NCBI GenBank assembly: GCA_020342235.1 | Contig: CP073212.1 | Location: 372,001 to 436,000, forward strand | Source: Saccharomycopsis phalli | Taxonomy: Eukaryota > Ascomycota > Saccharomycetes > Ascoideales > Saccharomycopsidaceae | DNA length: 64,000 nt | Direction: 5' to 3' | In this document: positions 18,564 through 29,653 of the stretch, in pieces | Numbering within the stretch: the first letter of the stretch is position 1 | Layout of the letters: each line of letters opens with the position of its first letter | Notes under the pieces: generated by a model | Databases searched by the model: none | Told to the model about the DNA's origin: nothing | What the model saw: the letters and a program-made list of their open reading frames with translations, nothing else | Position numbers and translations under genes: made by a program

Positions 18564-21500
18564 CTAGCCTACCCATCTTCTGGCGTTTCTAAACACCTCA
18601 ATCCACGGCCCGTAGCCCTCCCAGTTGTTCTTTGGGTACCAACTGTTCGACTCAATACGGCAGACCCGCTCAGGATGCGGCATCATGGCCAAGACCCGGC
18701 CATTGTCGTTGATCACACCCGAGACACCCTCTGGAGATCCGTTAGGGTTGAAAGGATACTTCTCGGTGACGTCACCATAATTGTCGACGTAGCGGATTGC
18801 CGCATGGGATATTCCAGCGTTGTTGGAGAACGTGGCTCTACCTTCGCCATGAGCCACAGCGATTGGAAGTCTGCTTCCCTCCATTCCGTGAAGGAAGATG
18901 GAGTTTGACTTTTGTATTTTCACCATGGAGAAACGGGCCTCATACTGCTCTGACTGGTTGGTGGTAAACACTGGCCAGTTTTCTGAGCCTGGAATCAACT
19001 CCTGCAAACGGGTGAGGAACTGGCATCCGTTACAGGCGCCAATGGCAAATGTGTCCTTCCGCTGGTTGAAGAAGCGCGAGAATTGCTGGCGAGTATCTTC
19101 GTGGAATAACACCGACTTTGCCCAGCCTGAACCTGCGCCAAGAACATCTCCGTAGGAGAAACCGCCACAGGCAGCAAGGCCGACAAAGTCGTCCAAGGAG
19201 ACCTTTCCAGAGAGAATGTCGCTCATGTGGACGTCGACTGCTGTGAATCCCGAGTCCTGGAAGCACCAGGCCATTTCAAACTGGCCATTGACGCCCTGTT
19301 CACGGAGAATTGCGACCTTGGGCTTGGAGGCGAGGCGCACTGGCGACGGCTGGAACGTCAATTCGTAGGTGATTCCCGGGTCGGCGTCGTCGGCAAGCAG
19401 CTCGAACTCCTCGAGCGAGGTCTTTGGGTTGTCACGGCGTCGCTGGAGCTCATACGATGTCTCGGCCCAGCGCTGCTGGAGACGGGCTCTTGTGGACGAA
19501 AGCACCGGTTTTCCGTCGACAGCGACGTTTATCTTCTGGTCGGCGGTCGGCCGGCCCACCACCGAGACGTGGGACACGCCATGGTGCTGGAAGATGTCGG
19601 AAAACTGCTGCAAGTCTGCGTGTCTAATCTGGAACACTGCGCCGAGTTCCTCGTTGAAAAGCGTCGCCAACGGCTCACCAGAGACGGCGACGTCCAATCC
19701 GACGCGGCCGGCAAACGCCATTTCCAAGAGCGTGACGATCAAGCCACCGTCGGACCGATCATGGTACGCCAACACAAGATCAGACTGGTGCAACTGGTGC
19801 AACGCCAACAAAAATCCCTTGAGAACCAGATGGTCTGCAACGGTTGGCACGGTGGCACCGGTCTCGTTAAACACCTGGAGCAACGCCGATCCGCCAAGAG
19901 CCTGGGAGGACGAGAGTTCCACCAAGACAAGCACGGTGTCGGAATCACGCGTGAGCTGGGGTGTCCAGGTGCGGGAAGTGTCTGAAACCGGTGCAAACGC
20001 AGTGATGATGGCGCTGAGCGGCGAGACCACCAGCTTTGTGCCGTTGTCCCAGGACATTTTCATCGACAACGAGTCCTTGCCCACAGGGATGGACACCCCC
20101 AAGTCAGGACAAAGCCCGAGCCCAATCGCCTGGACCGCGTCGTACAAGATCGCGCCTTCACCAGGGTGTCCTGCGGCACTCATCCAGTTGGCTGAGAGCT
20201 TGACCAGACCCAAGTCGGTGACGTCGGCGGCGTACAAGTTGAGCAACGACTCAGCCACCGCCATTTTCGCGCTGGCGCTGCCGGAAATCAAGCCGATGGT
20301 CGGTCTTTCGCCAACGGCCATGGCCTCACCGGTGGATATCGTCACGTCGCCAAGCGAAGTGGCCGTGACCCCGACGTCGGCGACCGGAACTTGCCACGGA
20401 CCGACAAGCTGGTCTCTGTCAATCAAACCACCCACGGTCCGGTCGCCGATGGTGATGAGAAACGACTTGGAGCCCACTGCTGGGAGATGGAGCACCTTGT
20501 CGAGAGCCGAGGCGACGCTGGTGCTGAGAACCGGATCTTGGGCCAAAAGAGGAAGCAGCGTGTCGCTACGGAGGATCTTGGGCGTGTTTCCAAAGAGAAC
20601 GGCCATGTCCAAGTCAATGACGTTGTTGCCAAAGCGCGAGTCGTGTACTACCAAACGAGGCTCGGATGTCGCCTTGCCAATCACCGCGTAAGGACACCGT
20701 TCCCGGAGGCAGAGCGACTCAAACAACGGCACGTTTTCCTGCTTGACCGCCAACACGTACCGCTCCTGCGACTCGTTGCACCAGATCTCCAACGGCGACA
20801 TGCCGGGGTCCAACGACAACACTTTGCGGAGCTCAAACTCCGCACCAAGCCCGTTGTCGTGCACCAACTCAGGCAACGCGTTCGACAACCCACCGGCACC
20901 GACGTCGTGGATCGACAAGATCGGACTGGTCTCCAACGCACTACACGCGTTTATAACCTCCTGGGCACGTCGTTCCATCTCTGGGTTCCCGCGCTGCACC
21001 GAGGCAAAATCGAGGTCGGAATTCTTGTCCGAGGCCTGGACCGACGACGCGGCACCTCCGCCAAGCCCAATGAGCATCGACTCGCCGCCCAAGACGATAA
21101 TGGCGTCGCCTGGCGCAATGGCATTGTCCTTGAGTGCGAGTCCCGGTCGGATCGAGCCCAAGCCACCGGCCAACATGATCGGTTTGTGGTATCCCCGGAT
21201 TTCCGGGCGGCCGTCGTGGGCCACGACCTCGGTGGTCAACGTCCGGAAGTACCCAAGAATACACGGCCGGCCAAACTCGTTGTTAAAAGCCGCCGACCCG
21301 ATTGGTGCCTCCACCATAATATCCAACGGCGAGGCAATGTGCTCGGGCTTGCCCACACTGACAAACTTCTCCTCCCATGGCTGTACAAACCCAGGGACCT
21401 CCAAATTGGAGGTGGCGAACCCTGCAAGACCGGCCTTTGGCCGGGAACCCTTTCCGGTGGCACCCTCGTCCCGGATCTCGCCCCCGGACCCGGTCGCAGC

Positions 21501-22469
21501 CCCGGCATACGGCGAGATTGCAGTCGGGTGGTTGTGGGTCTCCACCTTGATGAGAGTGTGCACCTTTTCCCGAAGCAAATCCCAGCGTCCAGAACCGTCC
21601 GGAGCATAGAAGAAACCGTCGCTGCCTTCGAAGATCGCCGAGTTGTCAGAATACGCGGAAATCGTGTTGTTGGCATGCTTCTGGTGCGTGTTCTTGATCA
21701 TCTTGAACAAACTCAAGTCTTGCGGCTCACCGCCAATTGTCCATGCGGCATTGAAGATCTTGTGCCGGCAGTGCTCCGAGTTGATCTGCGCAAACATAAA
21801 CAACTCAACATCGGTCGGGTTCCGCTGGAGCTTCTCCACAAACGACTCGGTCAAGTAGTCGATTTCGCTCGCATCAAAAGCAAGCCCCAACTTTTCATTG
21901 GCAGTCGCCAAGGTCGCTCTGGCGTCGCTCGAGCCAATCAAATCAACGCGGGAAAGCTCCTTTGGAAGCGCGTGCTGAAAAATGTCCTGGTATTTTGGCA
22001 AGCCGTGGTACAATTGCTGGGTCATGCGATCAAATACCGCAGATAGAACCGCAGGATCAAGAGTAAACGGACTTTCAGACTCAATGAGCAACGCAAAGCC
22101 CCGCTCGATCCGTTCAACCGAGTCAATAAACCCAGACACATGGGCAATGTTGGTTGCCTTGGACGACCAAGGACTTATTGTACCGGACCGGGGCAAAACC
22201 ACAACGACTTGCTGGTTTTCAGCCAACGAAGCAGACCCAGTGACGTAGTCCGCAAGGCTGCTGCTGCTGTTTGGCTCGCCATACTCAAGAAGTGTCTTCA
22301 AAAGCGGCACATTCACCTTGCCCTTGGTAGAAACATAGTGGATGAACGTCGACTCAATGCGTCGGATCAGGGCATCTGGGACCTTCTTGCCAATATCGAC
22401 GGCAAGGTTTGTGATTCTGAAGTCGGAAAACGCTTTGTTCCCCGCAAGAACAAGGAAGTTCTCACTCAT
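18564..22469 (-). CDS. ADE6: Phosphoribosylformylglycinamidine synthase
   Basis: A 1301-residue cytosolic enzyme that performs step four of de novo purine synthesis: FGAR + glutamine + ATP to FGAM. It is the large PurL type, with an N-terminal PurS-like region, two AIR-synthetase-like halves ([32 protein letters not shown] near residue 310; later the [14 protein letters not shown] and HDRSDGGL motifs) and a C-terminal class I glutamine amidotransferase domain with the nucleophile in GACNGCQFL and His/Glu in MMPHPERV. The length is close to the yeast orthologue (about 1358). The ATG at 22469 gives a normal N-terminus. Long antisense open frames inside it are a by-product of its high GC content. 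Confidence 0.97.
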   Translation of the reverse strand: MSENFLVLAGNKAFSDFRITNLAVDIGKKVPDALIRRIESTFIHYVSTKGKVNVPLLKTLLEYGEPNSSSSLADYVTGSASLAENQQVVVVLPRSGTISPWSSKATNIAHVSGFIDSVERIERGFALLIESESPFTLDPAVLSAVFDRMTQQLYHGLPKYQDIFQHALPKELSRVDLIGSSDARATLATANEKLGLAFDASEIDYLTESFVEKLQRNPTDVELFMFAQINSEHCRHKIFNAAWTIGGEPQDLSLFKMIKNTHQKHANNTISAYSDNSAIFEGSDGFFYAPDGSGRWDLLREKVHTLIKVETHNHPTAISPYAGAATGSGGEIRDEGATGKGSRPKAGLAGFATSNLEVPGFVQPWEEKFVSVGKPEHIASPLDIMVEAPIGSAAFNNEFGRPCILGYFRTLTTEVVAHDGRPEIRGYHKPIMLAGGLGSIRPGLALKDNAIAPGDAIIVLGGESMLIGLGGGAASSVQASDKNSDLDFASVQRGNPEMERRAQEVINACSALETSPILSIHDVGAGGLSNALPELVHDNGLGAEFELRKVLSLDPGMSPLEIWCNESQERYVLAVKQENVPLFESLCLRERCPYAVIGKATSEPRLVVHDSRFGNNVIDLDMAVLFGNTPKILRSDTLLPLLAQDPVLSTSVASALDKVLHLPAVGSKSFLITIGDRTVGGLIDRDQLVGPWQVPVADVGVTATSLGDVTISTGEAMAVGERPTIGLISGSASAKMAVAESLLNLYAADVTDLGLVKLSANWMSAAGHPGEGAILYDAVQAIGLGLCPDLGVSIPVGKDSLSMKMSWDNGTKLVVSPLSAIITAFAPVSDTSRTWTPQLTRDSDTVLVLVELSSSQALGGSALLQVFNETGATVPTVADHLVLKGFLLALHQLHQSDLVLAYHDRSDGGLIVTLLEMAFAGRVGLDVAVSGEPLATLFNEELGAVFQIRHADLQQFSDIFQHHGVSHVSVVGRPTADQKINVAVDGKPVLSSTRARLQQRWAETSYELQRRRDNPKTSLEEFELLADDADPGITYELTFQPSPVRLASKPKVAILREQGVNGQFEMAWCFQDSGFTAVDVHMSDILSGKVSLDDFVGLAACGGFSYGDVLGAGSGWAKSVLFHEDTRQQFSRFFNQRKDTFAIGACNGCQFLTRLQELIPGSENWPVFTTNQSEQYEARFSMVKIQKSNSIFLHGMEGSRLPIAVAHGEGRATFSNNAGISHAAIRYVDNYGDVTEKYPFNPNGSPEGVSGVINDNGRVLAMMPHPERVCRIESNSWYPKNNWEGYGPWIEVFRNARRWVG

Positions 22470-23423
22470 TGTACGAGGTGGTTGTGAGTAAAATTTTTCT
22501 CGTTATCTTGAAATGCGGGTGACCGCATGAGATGGCATAATTATGCATGCACGTGGATATGCCCAAGAGCGGTTTTCATGTTGAAACTTTATTACACTGT
22601 GTTCCACTCAACCTAGTAATTAGGTCAAATAGATACCACAACTCGTAGAATCTCATTAGTTAACAAGTAAATTGGGGGTGGTAAAATGCCACGGAGGCAT
22701 ATGATCTAGCTCTGAATGTTTACAAGGCTGGTAAACGTTGATCTGAGTAATCCATAGACTGGCAATTGACCCAGTCTGGAAAATGTAAATATATAACATA
22801 TGATTCAAGTCTGGAAAATGTAGATATATGATTCAAGTCTGGAAAATGTAGATAAATGACATATGATTCAAGTCTGAAAAATATACATCACGTAAAATTA
22901 AACATTGGCCAGAACAAAGATAATCAACGTACGATTCACACAATTGTGTCCATGTTGCACGGTAGAATATCCCCTGTCTGAGAACGGTATCTGTCTTGTG
23001 AAGACTATTATAAAATGGCCACAACAAAAACCATTCAGTCAAAGATTACACTTTTGGTTACTATCAAGAGAAATTCGCCAAAATCCACACGAGTGTCTCT
23101 GTTTCACAAGTATGGTATTCACAAGTCTGGATCATCTTGGTAAAGATGTCGAAATTTGCACAAAATTAAGTGCAAATTCCCCCAAAGGTCAACTTAATCT
23201 GCCAGCGCAAACTGACCTTATGAAATGTCCATTTGGAGTATCGTTCAACATTTGTCAGCTATTCTTGACTTTTCTATTGTGCAACAACTAAATTGCAGAA
23301 ATTTTCCACCCATAGCTAACCATGTTCCATTGCCTGAAAATTGAGAATTGCTACCAACAAGAGCCTTTGGAATTGATATTAGGCATGCTGGCCAAATGTA
23401 GTCTCGCAGCTACACCAGCACGC
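22470..23423. other. ADE6 upstream region and spacer
   Basis: Contains a tandem repeat at about 22773-22890. The only long open frame (22905-23291) has no ATG start and an unlikely composition. No gene is supported. Confidence 0.5.
22773..22890. repeat. CATATGATTCAAGTCTGGAA tandem repeat
   Basis: Four imperfect units of about 28-36 bp, each containing CAAGTCTGGAAAATGTAGAT. Non-coding. Confidence 0.85.
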
Positions 23424-24284
23424 CTATCCAAAAACAATACTCGAAGCATCGTTAAACACCGGCTCTCTTATCCTGTGCTTTCTTCTTCTAAAGGTCCGAG
23501 GAACCGGTGCCACCATATTGCCCTTGTACGCAGGGATCATGGTCTCAATACTTCTGCGGATGATTCGCCAATTTTGAAACACATGTGGCGGGATGTTGGG
23601 CTGTGAGAGGATACGTGTGATGAGGTTGAGAATGGTGTAGATGCTGGCTCTGCTCGAGTGGGAGTACTCGACGCGCAAGCACCAGATGAAGAAAAACATG
23701 ATTAGTCCGTAGAAGGAGCCGTAAATAAGCGACTGAATAAACATGACGGGAAAGAGCACAAGGTCGATGTGCGAAGCAGCACTAAGAAGAGGGCCTTCGA
23801 GATAGGTGATGAGCGGACTTAAAGCCAGGGAAATGCCGGTGTAGCCCTTGAGCAAGTTGAAGACGCCGTACCTTGACACGTTGAGAAGCAGGTAGAAGTA
23901 AAAGGGAAGCAACTTGAAGAACTGGGCCGGGGTTATCATCCAGAGAAGCGCAAGAAGGAGAAGATGGAAGTTCTCAGAGCGCATGGCCTGGGAGAGTGGA
24001 ATCAAGGAAGGGAGAAACTCTCTTCCCAAGTAGTGCTTCTGATAAATGACAATGCTGTAGGTGACAACGGCACCAAGCACTGCAATGGTATAAAACACCA
24101 CTGCCAATCCCGGGATTTTAATCGCAGTTAGCATGTACACCACAGTCCCCACAATCGTCATCCAGTGGGACGCAAGCCATGCTCTTTGAAGGAGGAGCCT
24201 GATTTCAGGAAGTGTCGCGAGAAATTGGTAAAATGCCGGCGGTGGAAACGGCGCATGACTCAAGGGAGGAGGACGAGGAGGCAT
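23424..24284 (-). CDS. PER33: Pom33/Per33-family membrane nucleoporin
   Basis: A 286-residue multi-pass membrane protein of the Pom33/Per33/TMEM33 family, located in the ER and nuclear envelope at pore complexes. A proline-rich start (PPRPPPLSHAPFPPP) is followed by an amphipathic segment and several hydrophobic segments (about 42-58, 62-83, 106-126, 130-150, 185-210). The family segment SENFHLLLLALLWMITPAQFFKLLPFYFYLLLNVSRY is typical. The basic C-terminus (RRRKHRIREP) fits the membrane-binding or nuclear-targeting tail of Pom33. S. cerevisiae has two paralogues (POM33, PER33), so the symbol is a family-level choice. It is divergent with ATP11, sharing a 286-bp promoter region. Confidence 0.85.
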   Translation of the reverse strand: MPPRPPPLSHAPFPPPAFYQFLATLPEIRLLLQRAWLASHWMTIVGTVVYMLTAIKIPGLAVVFYTIAVLGAVVTYSIVIYQKHYLGREFLPSLIPLSQAMRSENFHLLLLALLWMITPAQFFKLLPFYFYLLLNVSRYGVFNLLKGYTGISLALSPLITYLEGPLLSAASHIDLVLFPVMFIQSLIYGSFYGLIMFFFIWCLRVEYSHSSRASIYTILNLITRILSQPNIPPHVFQNWRIIRRSIETMIPAYKGNMVAPVPRTFRRRKHRIREPVFNDASSIVFG

Positions 24285-24570
24285 TGGATGTGTGTGGATG
24301 GATAATGGTATATATGGGATTTAGACGAGCAAAGATCCACGCAATTGGTTTAGACGAGCACGACACAGCGAATATCCAGGCATGTCGATGGAATCACCAA
24401 TATTGGGTTGCCTGTGGCTCTGTCATGTCAAGTGGATCGGATGCCGAGTGGAATATGTCCAGCAGGAGATGTTCTTGTGCGGGATTGCGTGAGTGGAGCG
24501 TTGTATGGTAAGCGTGAGTGGAAATTGTTCCATGCAGGTTCATGTAGCGGACGGGCGAAATTTCATCACC

Positions 24571-25428
24571 ATGTTCATCAAGCTACTCAGTGCTAGATAC
24601 GTTCCACGGGGTCTCCAAGCGGGCCGGTCTATTGGCATTTGTCGGGCCTTTTCTCTGAAGCCAGATCCGGTGGCGAAGTACCGAGAAAAGTTGCAGCAAA
24701 AGGCCAAGGACCTTGGGGTCAGCGACGTGGACGAATTGAAGGAAAAGCTCAAGGACGAAATCGCAGCCAAGAAAAAACAGCTTAATCGTGGCCAGGTGGA
24801 TGTCTTGGCGGAGTTGGAGAAGCACATGCCCCAGAAACCGGGCGGGACCATCAAGATCAATAGCCCATTGAAGCCGGTCACCGACCGCGAAAAACCGCCA
24901 TTCAAGACCCTCAATTCGTACATTGACGTGGACAAGGTCAGGGAGCTCAACCAGGAGCAGATTGCCGTCATTTGGAGAGCGCGGTTCAAGGCAGATCAGC
25001 TCTGTTCCGTGGTTCCATTGGACGTGTATAACCGGCTCATTGGCAATGCAAAAAAGTACCCGAGCTTTGTGCTTCCATTGAAACGCGAAGGCCAGGGCCA
25101 TGAGCTCCATTTTGTCCAGTGGAATTTCACTGGCAAGGACACGGTGCATGTGATCTTCACCACCTTGGCTGAGTACAAGCTCCATGGTGAGTTTTCCAAC
25201 CCCCACATGACATTGACGTTCCACCAGGAGCTCAGTGACAAGGGTATTGTGTTGATGAATGGGACGAATGAGGGTGACTTGAATAGTGCCCAGTTGTTGA
25301 TTCTTAACCTCCAGAGTTTCTACGGGGGATTGGACACCGAGGCTGTGAAGTTGTTGGAAGCGTTTTCAAAAGGTACAGAGGAGTTTAGTGTAGAGAAGTT
25401 GATTGCCGAGTCTGAAAAGTTGCACTGA
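24571..25428 (+). CDS. ATP11: Mitochondrial F1-ATPase assembly chaperone Atp11
   Basis: Matrix chaperone that binds unassembled F1 beta subunit. I choose ATG 24571 (285 residues) because it starts MFIKLLSARYVPRGLQAGRS, an Arg-rich, acid-free presequence. An in-frame ATG at 24505 would add 22 residues and cannot be excluded. After a coiled charged region (about 30-75) the ATP11 domain follows: FKTLNSYIDVDKVRELNQEQIAVIWRARF, then the YPSFVLPLKREGQGHELHFVQW and FTTLAEYKLHGEFSNPHMTLTFHQEL signatures. The yeast orthologue has 318 residues. It shares a promoter region with PER33 and converges with the MFS gene. Confidence 0.94.
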   Translation: MFIKLLSARYVPRGLQAGRSIGICRAFSLKPDPVAKYREKLQQKAKDLGVSDVDELKEKLKDEIAAKKKQLNRGQVDVLAELEKHMPQKPGGTIKINSPLKPVTDREKPPFKTLNSYIDVDKVRELNQEQIAVIWRARFKADQLCSVVPLDVYNRLIGNAKKYPSFVLPLKREGQGHELHFVQWNFTGKDTVHVIFTTLAEYKLHGEFSNPHMTLTFHQELSDKGIVLMNGTNEGDLNSAQLLILNLQSFYGGLDTEAVKLLEAFSKGTEEFSVEKLIAESEKLH

Positions 25429-25621
25429 TTAGTAGATGTGCTAGGTTATGTGCCGTGGGTATTACAAGGATGGTAGAATACATATGGATGGTAGAATACA
25501 TATGGAATAATGTTAATAGTGCCCAGAAATAAATGTATAGTGATTAAAGTAAAGAGACGCTTTAACTTTGTTTGACTTTATTTTTGCTCCTGGCTTTTTT
25601 CATACTGGCATTGGCCTCTCG

Positions 25622-25694
25622 TTTCAAGAATAGTGCGATTTTGAATAGAATATAAACTATTTTACAACAACCATGAACTCTCCTGTCAAGAATA
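25622..25694. repeat. Left flank repeat of element A (73 bp)
   Basis: TTTCAAGAATAGTGCG... to GTCAAGAATA. It recurs at 26035-26106 with only a few substitutions and two single-base gaps. The two copies exactly bracket element A, as a target-site duplication would. Confidence 0.8.
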
Positions 25695-26034
25695 ATAATA
25701 ATATTTATGTATAGCTATACTAGGCTCTCAGAGGAGATTGATACTTCGCCGTCCATGACTAAGAACGGCTATCCAGTCGTCAAAAGAAAACTCTTTGACA
25801 GAGATGTAACTTTCGACTAGAGCTAGTGGATATGTAAAGTAATGGGCATTGGAGGGGCAATGAGCTTTTGCCTAGATCTTTAGTTGTGGCTTGAGCTACC
25901 CTCCTAACACGTTGTAGCAAAAAGGAAATCACCAGTCCAGCACAGATGGGTAGAATTCTATAAAACTTTTTAGCTTCGCCTTATCTGAGAAATAGACGCG
26001 GCTTGATTAGCATTGGTAATTCCTTTGTGTATCC
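25695..26034 (-). mobile_element. 5'-truncated (ATT)n-tailed retroelement, copy A
   Basis: A 340-bp insertion read on the minus strand. It ends at the low-coordinate side in an (ATT)n tail directly against the left flank repeat, after GCCTAGTATAGCTATACAT. It is clearly homologous to 32218-32640. Both copies contain a conserved reading-frame piece (YISVKEFSFDDWIAV here, YISVAEFSFDDYIAV there) and an RVYFSDKAKL piece, but stops interrupt them. Tail, truncation and flanking duplication are the marks of target-primed reverse transcription, so a non-LTR element is inferred. No reverse transcriptase is present in the copy. Confidence 0.7.
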
Positions 26035-26106
26035 TTTCAAGAATAGTGCGACTTTGAATAGAATACAAGCTATTTTACAACAACCATGAACCTCTCCGTA
26101 AGAATA
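26035..26106. repeat. Right flank repeat of element A (72 bp)
   Basis: Second copy of the sequence at 25622-25694, about 90% identical or better by eye. Confidence 0.8.
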
Positions 26107-26274
26107 GCTGGATTCTGGATAGAATAATCTACATCAACACGTATTTTAATAATTACATTACAATGATTATGTACATCAAATGTAGAAGATAATGTGGAAA
26201 CAACTGTATAATGATAACTGTATAATGATAAATGTATAAATACGTAATAACATAGACCAAACGAACATCCAATG

Positions 26275-27822
26275 CTAATACATATAATCAAACGCAGGGC
26301 TTCTGTCGCCAAGAATAATCTTGGATCGCTCGCTATGCTTCTCCCACTTTTCCTTATATGCCTGAGTGCGTTTGATGCGGTTTGCACGCCAGAGAAAACA
26401 TATATAGAGAATCCCTGTAAAGATTGAGAGACTGAGAAACGAAATCGACACATAGTACCCTTGACGGAAGCCCTTTTGCAAGTTCACAAAGGCCCAGAAC
26501 GACACTAGTCCACCAAGAGACCCAAAGGCAACTTCCATGGAAATTCCAATGGATTTACGCAAATGGCCGCCCAAATTAAGCGACGACCAGCACACAAGAA
26601 TCGGCTGAGCCGTAAGTCCGCCAGTGAAAATCAATACTGTGTCGGCATACTTCATGAGATCGTGAAAGTCAGGATGCTTACGCACCATGAGAATAATGCC
26701 GCCAACCATGGCCATGGTGCACGAGAAAAAGTAGAATGGAAAGCGGATTTTGGTGATGTCAGAGAGGAACCCTGAGATGACGCACCAGAGGAATGCGACA
26801 ATCCACGAGATAGACACCTTTGTGCTACCTTCTGCGCCTCTGTAGCCCAACTCGGTATAGGCCAATGGCTGGAGAAGAGAGACTCCGTAGACGAGGAAAT
26901 TGGTGCCAAAGCTCATCAAAGCAGGAAGGAGAACAAGGGGATCAATCACCGAGTGGAAGATCTCACGCCATGTCGACTGAATATTGTATCCCGACTTTCC
27001 TCCATAGATCTCCAACTTCTTGATGAGAAAAAGCGTCTCGTTGTCGTTGAAAAACCGCGCGCCTTCAGGGAAATCCGGCAAGGTGAAGAAGAGAATTATG
27101 GCCGTGCACATTGTGATGGCGCCTTCAATGACCAAAAGCCATCTCCATACCGTCATGCCGTTGGTGCCGGTAAGATGCAACTCTGCGCCATAATTGATGA
27201 GCGTGGCAAGAAGCCCACCAAGACTCGACATGGAGAAAATAATCGAGAACCGGCGCTGGGCCTTTTCCCGCTCATAATAGTGTGCCAAGATATAATACAC
27301 TGCAGTCTCGGTGCCCGACTGGAAAAGTCCGTGGAGAAACTGACATGCGACAAGTGCGCCATAACTCTTAACGTGCCCTGTTCCAATTCCAATGGCACCG
27401 TAGCAGAGCACTGTGATGGAGATCCAAAAGTGTGGCCGGACACGTTTCAAAATCAGGTTTGAGAAAAACTGGAAGAACATGTATGGCGCAAAGAAAGCTG
27501 CGTATGCACTAGCGAGGTTTGGAAACGGGGTGTTCACATCCCGCTGGATGCTGTCGACCAAACAGAGTCCAAAGCTCAGCTTGTTCATGAACGACACGAG
27601 CATGAGAAGGCAAAACGGCGGGATCACAAAGAGGTCGACCTTCTTGGTGAAGTACTTGATGCTGATATCATACTGCTCGGCAATCGCCTGCACCTTGAGC
27701 CGCTTCAGCTCCTCGCTAAGGAGCCCGCCCTGAGTATCTGTGTTGGCGAAATCGGGGTCCTCGATCACCACGGCATTGTGCTTTGTTGTGAATGAGTTCG
27801 TGGCACTTGGGATCGTAAACAT
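26275..27822 (-). CDS. MFS anion:cation symporter (allantoate permease/Dal5-type)
   Basis: A 515-residue plasma-membrane transporter with about 12 hydrophobic segments. I start at ATG 27822 (MFTIPSATNSFTTKHN); the frame is open upstream but lacks ATG. The cytoplasmic N-terminus carries KYFTKKVDLFVIPPFCLLMLVSFMNKLSFG, the first-helix pattern of the ACS family (Dal5, Tna1, Vht1, Seo1 relatives). The mid-loop motif between the halves (about residues 230-265) and the basic C-terminus RANRIKRTQAYKEKW also fit. CTG-clade yeasts have many such genes for vitamins, nicotinate, allantoate or carboxylates, so the substrate cannot be assigned. Confidence 0.85.
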   Translation of the reverse strand: MFTIPSATNSFTTKHNAVVIEDPDFANTDTQGGLLSEELKRLKVQAIAEQYDISIKYFTKKVDLFVIPPFCLLMLVSFMNKLSFGLCLVDSIQRDVNTPFPNLASAYAAFFAPYMFFQFFSNLILKRVRPHFWISITVLCYGAIGIGTGHVKSYGALVACQFLHGLFQSGTETAVYYILAHYYEREKAQRRFSIIFSMSSLGGLLATLINYGAELHLTGTNGMTVWRWLLVIEGAITMCTAIILFFTLPDFPEGARFFNDNETLFLIKKLEIYGGKSGYNIQSTWREIFHSVIDPLVLLPALMSFGTNFLVYGVSLLQPLAYTELGYRGAEGSTKVSISWIVAFLWCVISGFLSDITKIRFPFYFFSCTMAMVGGIILMVRKHPDFHDLMKYADTVLIFTGGLTAQPILVCWSSLNLGGHLRKSIGISMEVAFGSLGGLVSFWAFVNLQKGFRQGYYVSISFLSLSIFTGILYICFLWRANRIKRTQAYKEKWEKHSERSKIILGDRSPAFDYMY

Positions 27823-28810
27823 GCTGAAAAAACACGCGCAACACTTCCAATAAATACCCTCTTCAAATGTGGTGCTAGCCTTTGCAATAGTGATACCCAC
27901 GGGTACTTTCCGGTGCAGCGTGCATGATATTGTCAGAAGCAAAAAAAAAAGTCGACTAGAATCGTATCTCTGGGTAAGGTTCTGCGGCGATCTTCACACA
28001 ATCAAAGGTGCAAATCCATGCTCTTGTACACCAATCTTTGCCCATGGACCACCATTGATTTTTTTTTGCAAACCTCTGGTATCTTCGTTCCTCAATCATT
28101 CGCTCGCTATGTTTCGCTCGCTACTTTTCGCTCTTCCATTTCCGCACAGAAAAAAAAAAAATACGCCGGTGCTCAGCTGTCGCACTTGCGCTATACTAAT
28201 CTCAATTAGGATTGAATATATCAGCCTTGTATTGTTCTTTAGCCACTAGCTCAGCTTTCTTCACAGCTGCCTGCAGCTAATCAGGCGTGCTGTTGCGAGC
28301 CCCAAATGACACCTTTTGGCGGCTTGCTGACACAATACTAGACTCCTTGTGCTGGAAGATAAATCTCCATTGAATAATATCAAATCAAAAGGGTATAGTA
28401 GCCGGTGGAAAGCCGTGCTTTTGTTTGCTGATGCAGTTCCCAACATGCACCTCAAATATTCAACCGGGGCTCACAACCAATTAGCCGCAATGCGTCAAAG
28501 GTGCTTCATAACCCCTGAAATTGTAACATGCATGTCTAACACTATAAGCCGTTGCTGCTTCCACATACAATGGTTATTATTTAATGAACGACTCGCAGAT
28601 CCGCTGGACAATTCATATTTCTGGCAAGGACTGATTGTGAGCGTCGCACAAGGGATCGTGGTACTCAGTGTGTAACAGTCATTATCCCAGGTTTATTGTT
28701 GTATTTCATAGTTATCATATGGGGTTTATTGTCATTTCGGTTGATTGCTATAACCAGCCGGCTTTCTCGGTTCATTTGCGAGTATCGAATGATATTAACC
28801 AGAATGAGGT

Positions 28811-28955
28811 TACAGTACTGTAGAAGTATTGTAGAAAGTAGTTGGTACTATAGAAGTATTGTCGAATGTAATTAGTGCTGTAGACTGGAGTTAATACTGT
28901 GGAATGTAGTTAGTACTGTAGAATGTAGTTAATACTGTAGACTGAGGTGTTGGTA
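28811..28955. repeat. TAGTACTGTAGAATGTAGTT degenerate array
   Basis: Six or seven imperfect units of about 20-24 bp. Non-coding. Confidence 0.8.
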
Positions 28956-29456
28956 CCATAGAATAAGAGTATTTTGGAAATTCCGGCAGTAGGTACATTA
29001 TTCCCGCTTTACTTTTCTTTTATTCTTGGGAACAGTATGCGGCAAACCCCTCCGATTTTAACTCCGACCTTATATCCTTGCTCTTGCCTATCTTGCTACT
29101 ATTCTGTTAGCTGTTTCCCCTTACACCGTCTTGCTCATTGTTCTTGTCGTCGCATACTCCTTTCATATTGCTCTGCGGTTCATTCAAACCATTTCCCATT
29201 GTCTTGGACCGAGAAAATGGCATGGGCATCTAGTTTTAAAAGCATGACGCCCATGTGAATTTTCATCTTTGCCACACCGAGTCTTGGCCCCAGCTAAGGC
29301 ACTAAACCTGGCGAGTAGTCACATAATCTTTGCTTAGCTGTACCTTGGTGAATATTGGTACATTTATGTTTCAGAATTCCATGTCTCAGATAGAAATGTC
29401 GCCTGGTGCAGTGTAAGAGATCTATCTTCTGGGCATCAGTTTTCTGCCTCTCCGGT

Positions 29457-29601
29457 CACGTGCGTGCGTGGTTATATGCCCTTACCCAGCCTGTGCTCTG
29501 GTCCGTGCCGTACCGGTTATGTGCCCTTGTTATGACCCTCTCTGGCTGGTGCCTTTTTCTGATTGTGCCTCGCGCGGCCATGTGCCCTGGAATGTCACGT
29601 G
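29457..29601 (+). promoter_or_regulatory. Two CACGTG (E-box/Cbf1-type) sites before JEM1
   Basis: TCACGTG motifs at 29457-29462 and 29596-29601, the latter 53 bp ahead of the ATG. They match the Cbf1/Tye7-type core; binding is not shown. Confidence 0.4.
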
Positions 29602-29653
29602 ATGCACAGGTTAAACACCCTGGCAAGAAATAGACCAAGCTATTACATTCAAC

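Larger units (their letters stand above)
25429..26274. other. Convergent 3' spacer holding retroelement copy A
   Basis: Spacer between the ATP11 and MFS 3' ends. It holds the element described separately (25695-26034) and its flanking duplications. The remainder is AT-rich and non-coding. Confidence 0.7.
27823..29653. other. 1.8-kb divergent intergenic region (MFS and JEM1)
   Basis: Contains poly-A/T runs near 27940 and 28150, an AGTACTGTAGAATGTAGTTA repeat array (about 28811-28955) and two CACGTG sites before JEM1. Open frames here are short, lack good starts or are low in complexity. It is likely regulatory for both divergent genes. Confidence 0.5.

Noticed and set aside
20391-22046. 551-codon frame antisense to ADE6
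   Set aside because: Highly GC-rich conserved enzyme gene on the other strand; no ATG-supported homology or protein-like order.
22905-23291. 128-codon frame upstream of ADE6
   Set aside because: Starts at TTG without nearby ATG, and its composition resembles random AT-rich sequence.
25622-26106. Reading the flanking 73-bp repeats as LTRs
   Set aside because: They lack TG...CA ends and short flanking duplications, and the enclosed sequence has an (ATT)n tail against one flank; target-site duplications explain them better.
28349-28675. 108-codon frame between the MFS gene and JEM1
   Set aside because: No ATG at the start, no recognisable motif, several rare residues; not distinguishable from chance.
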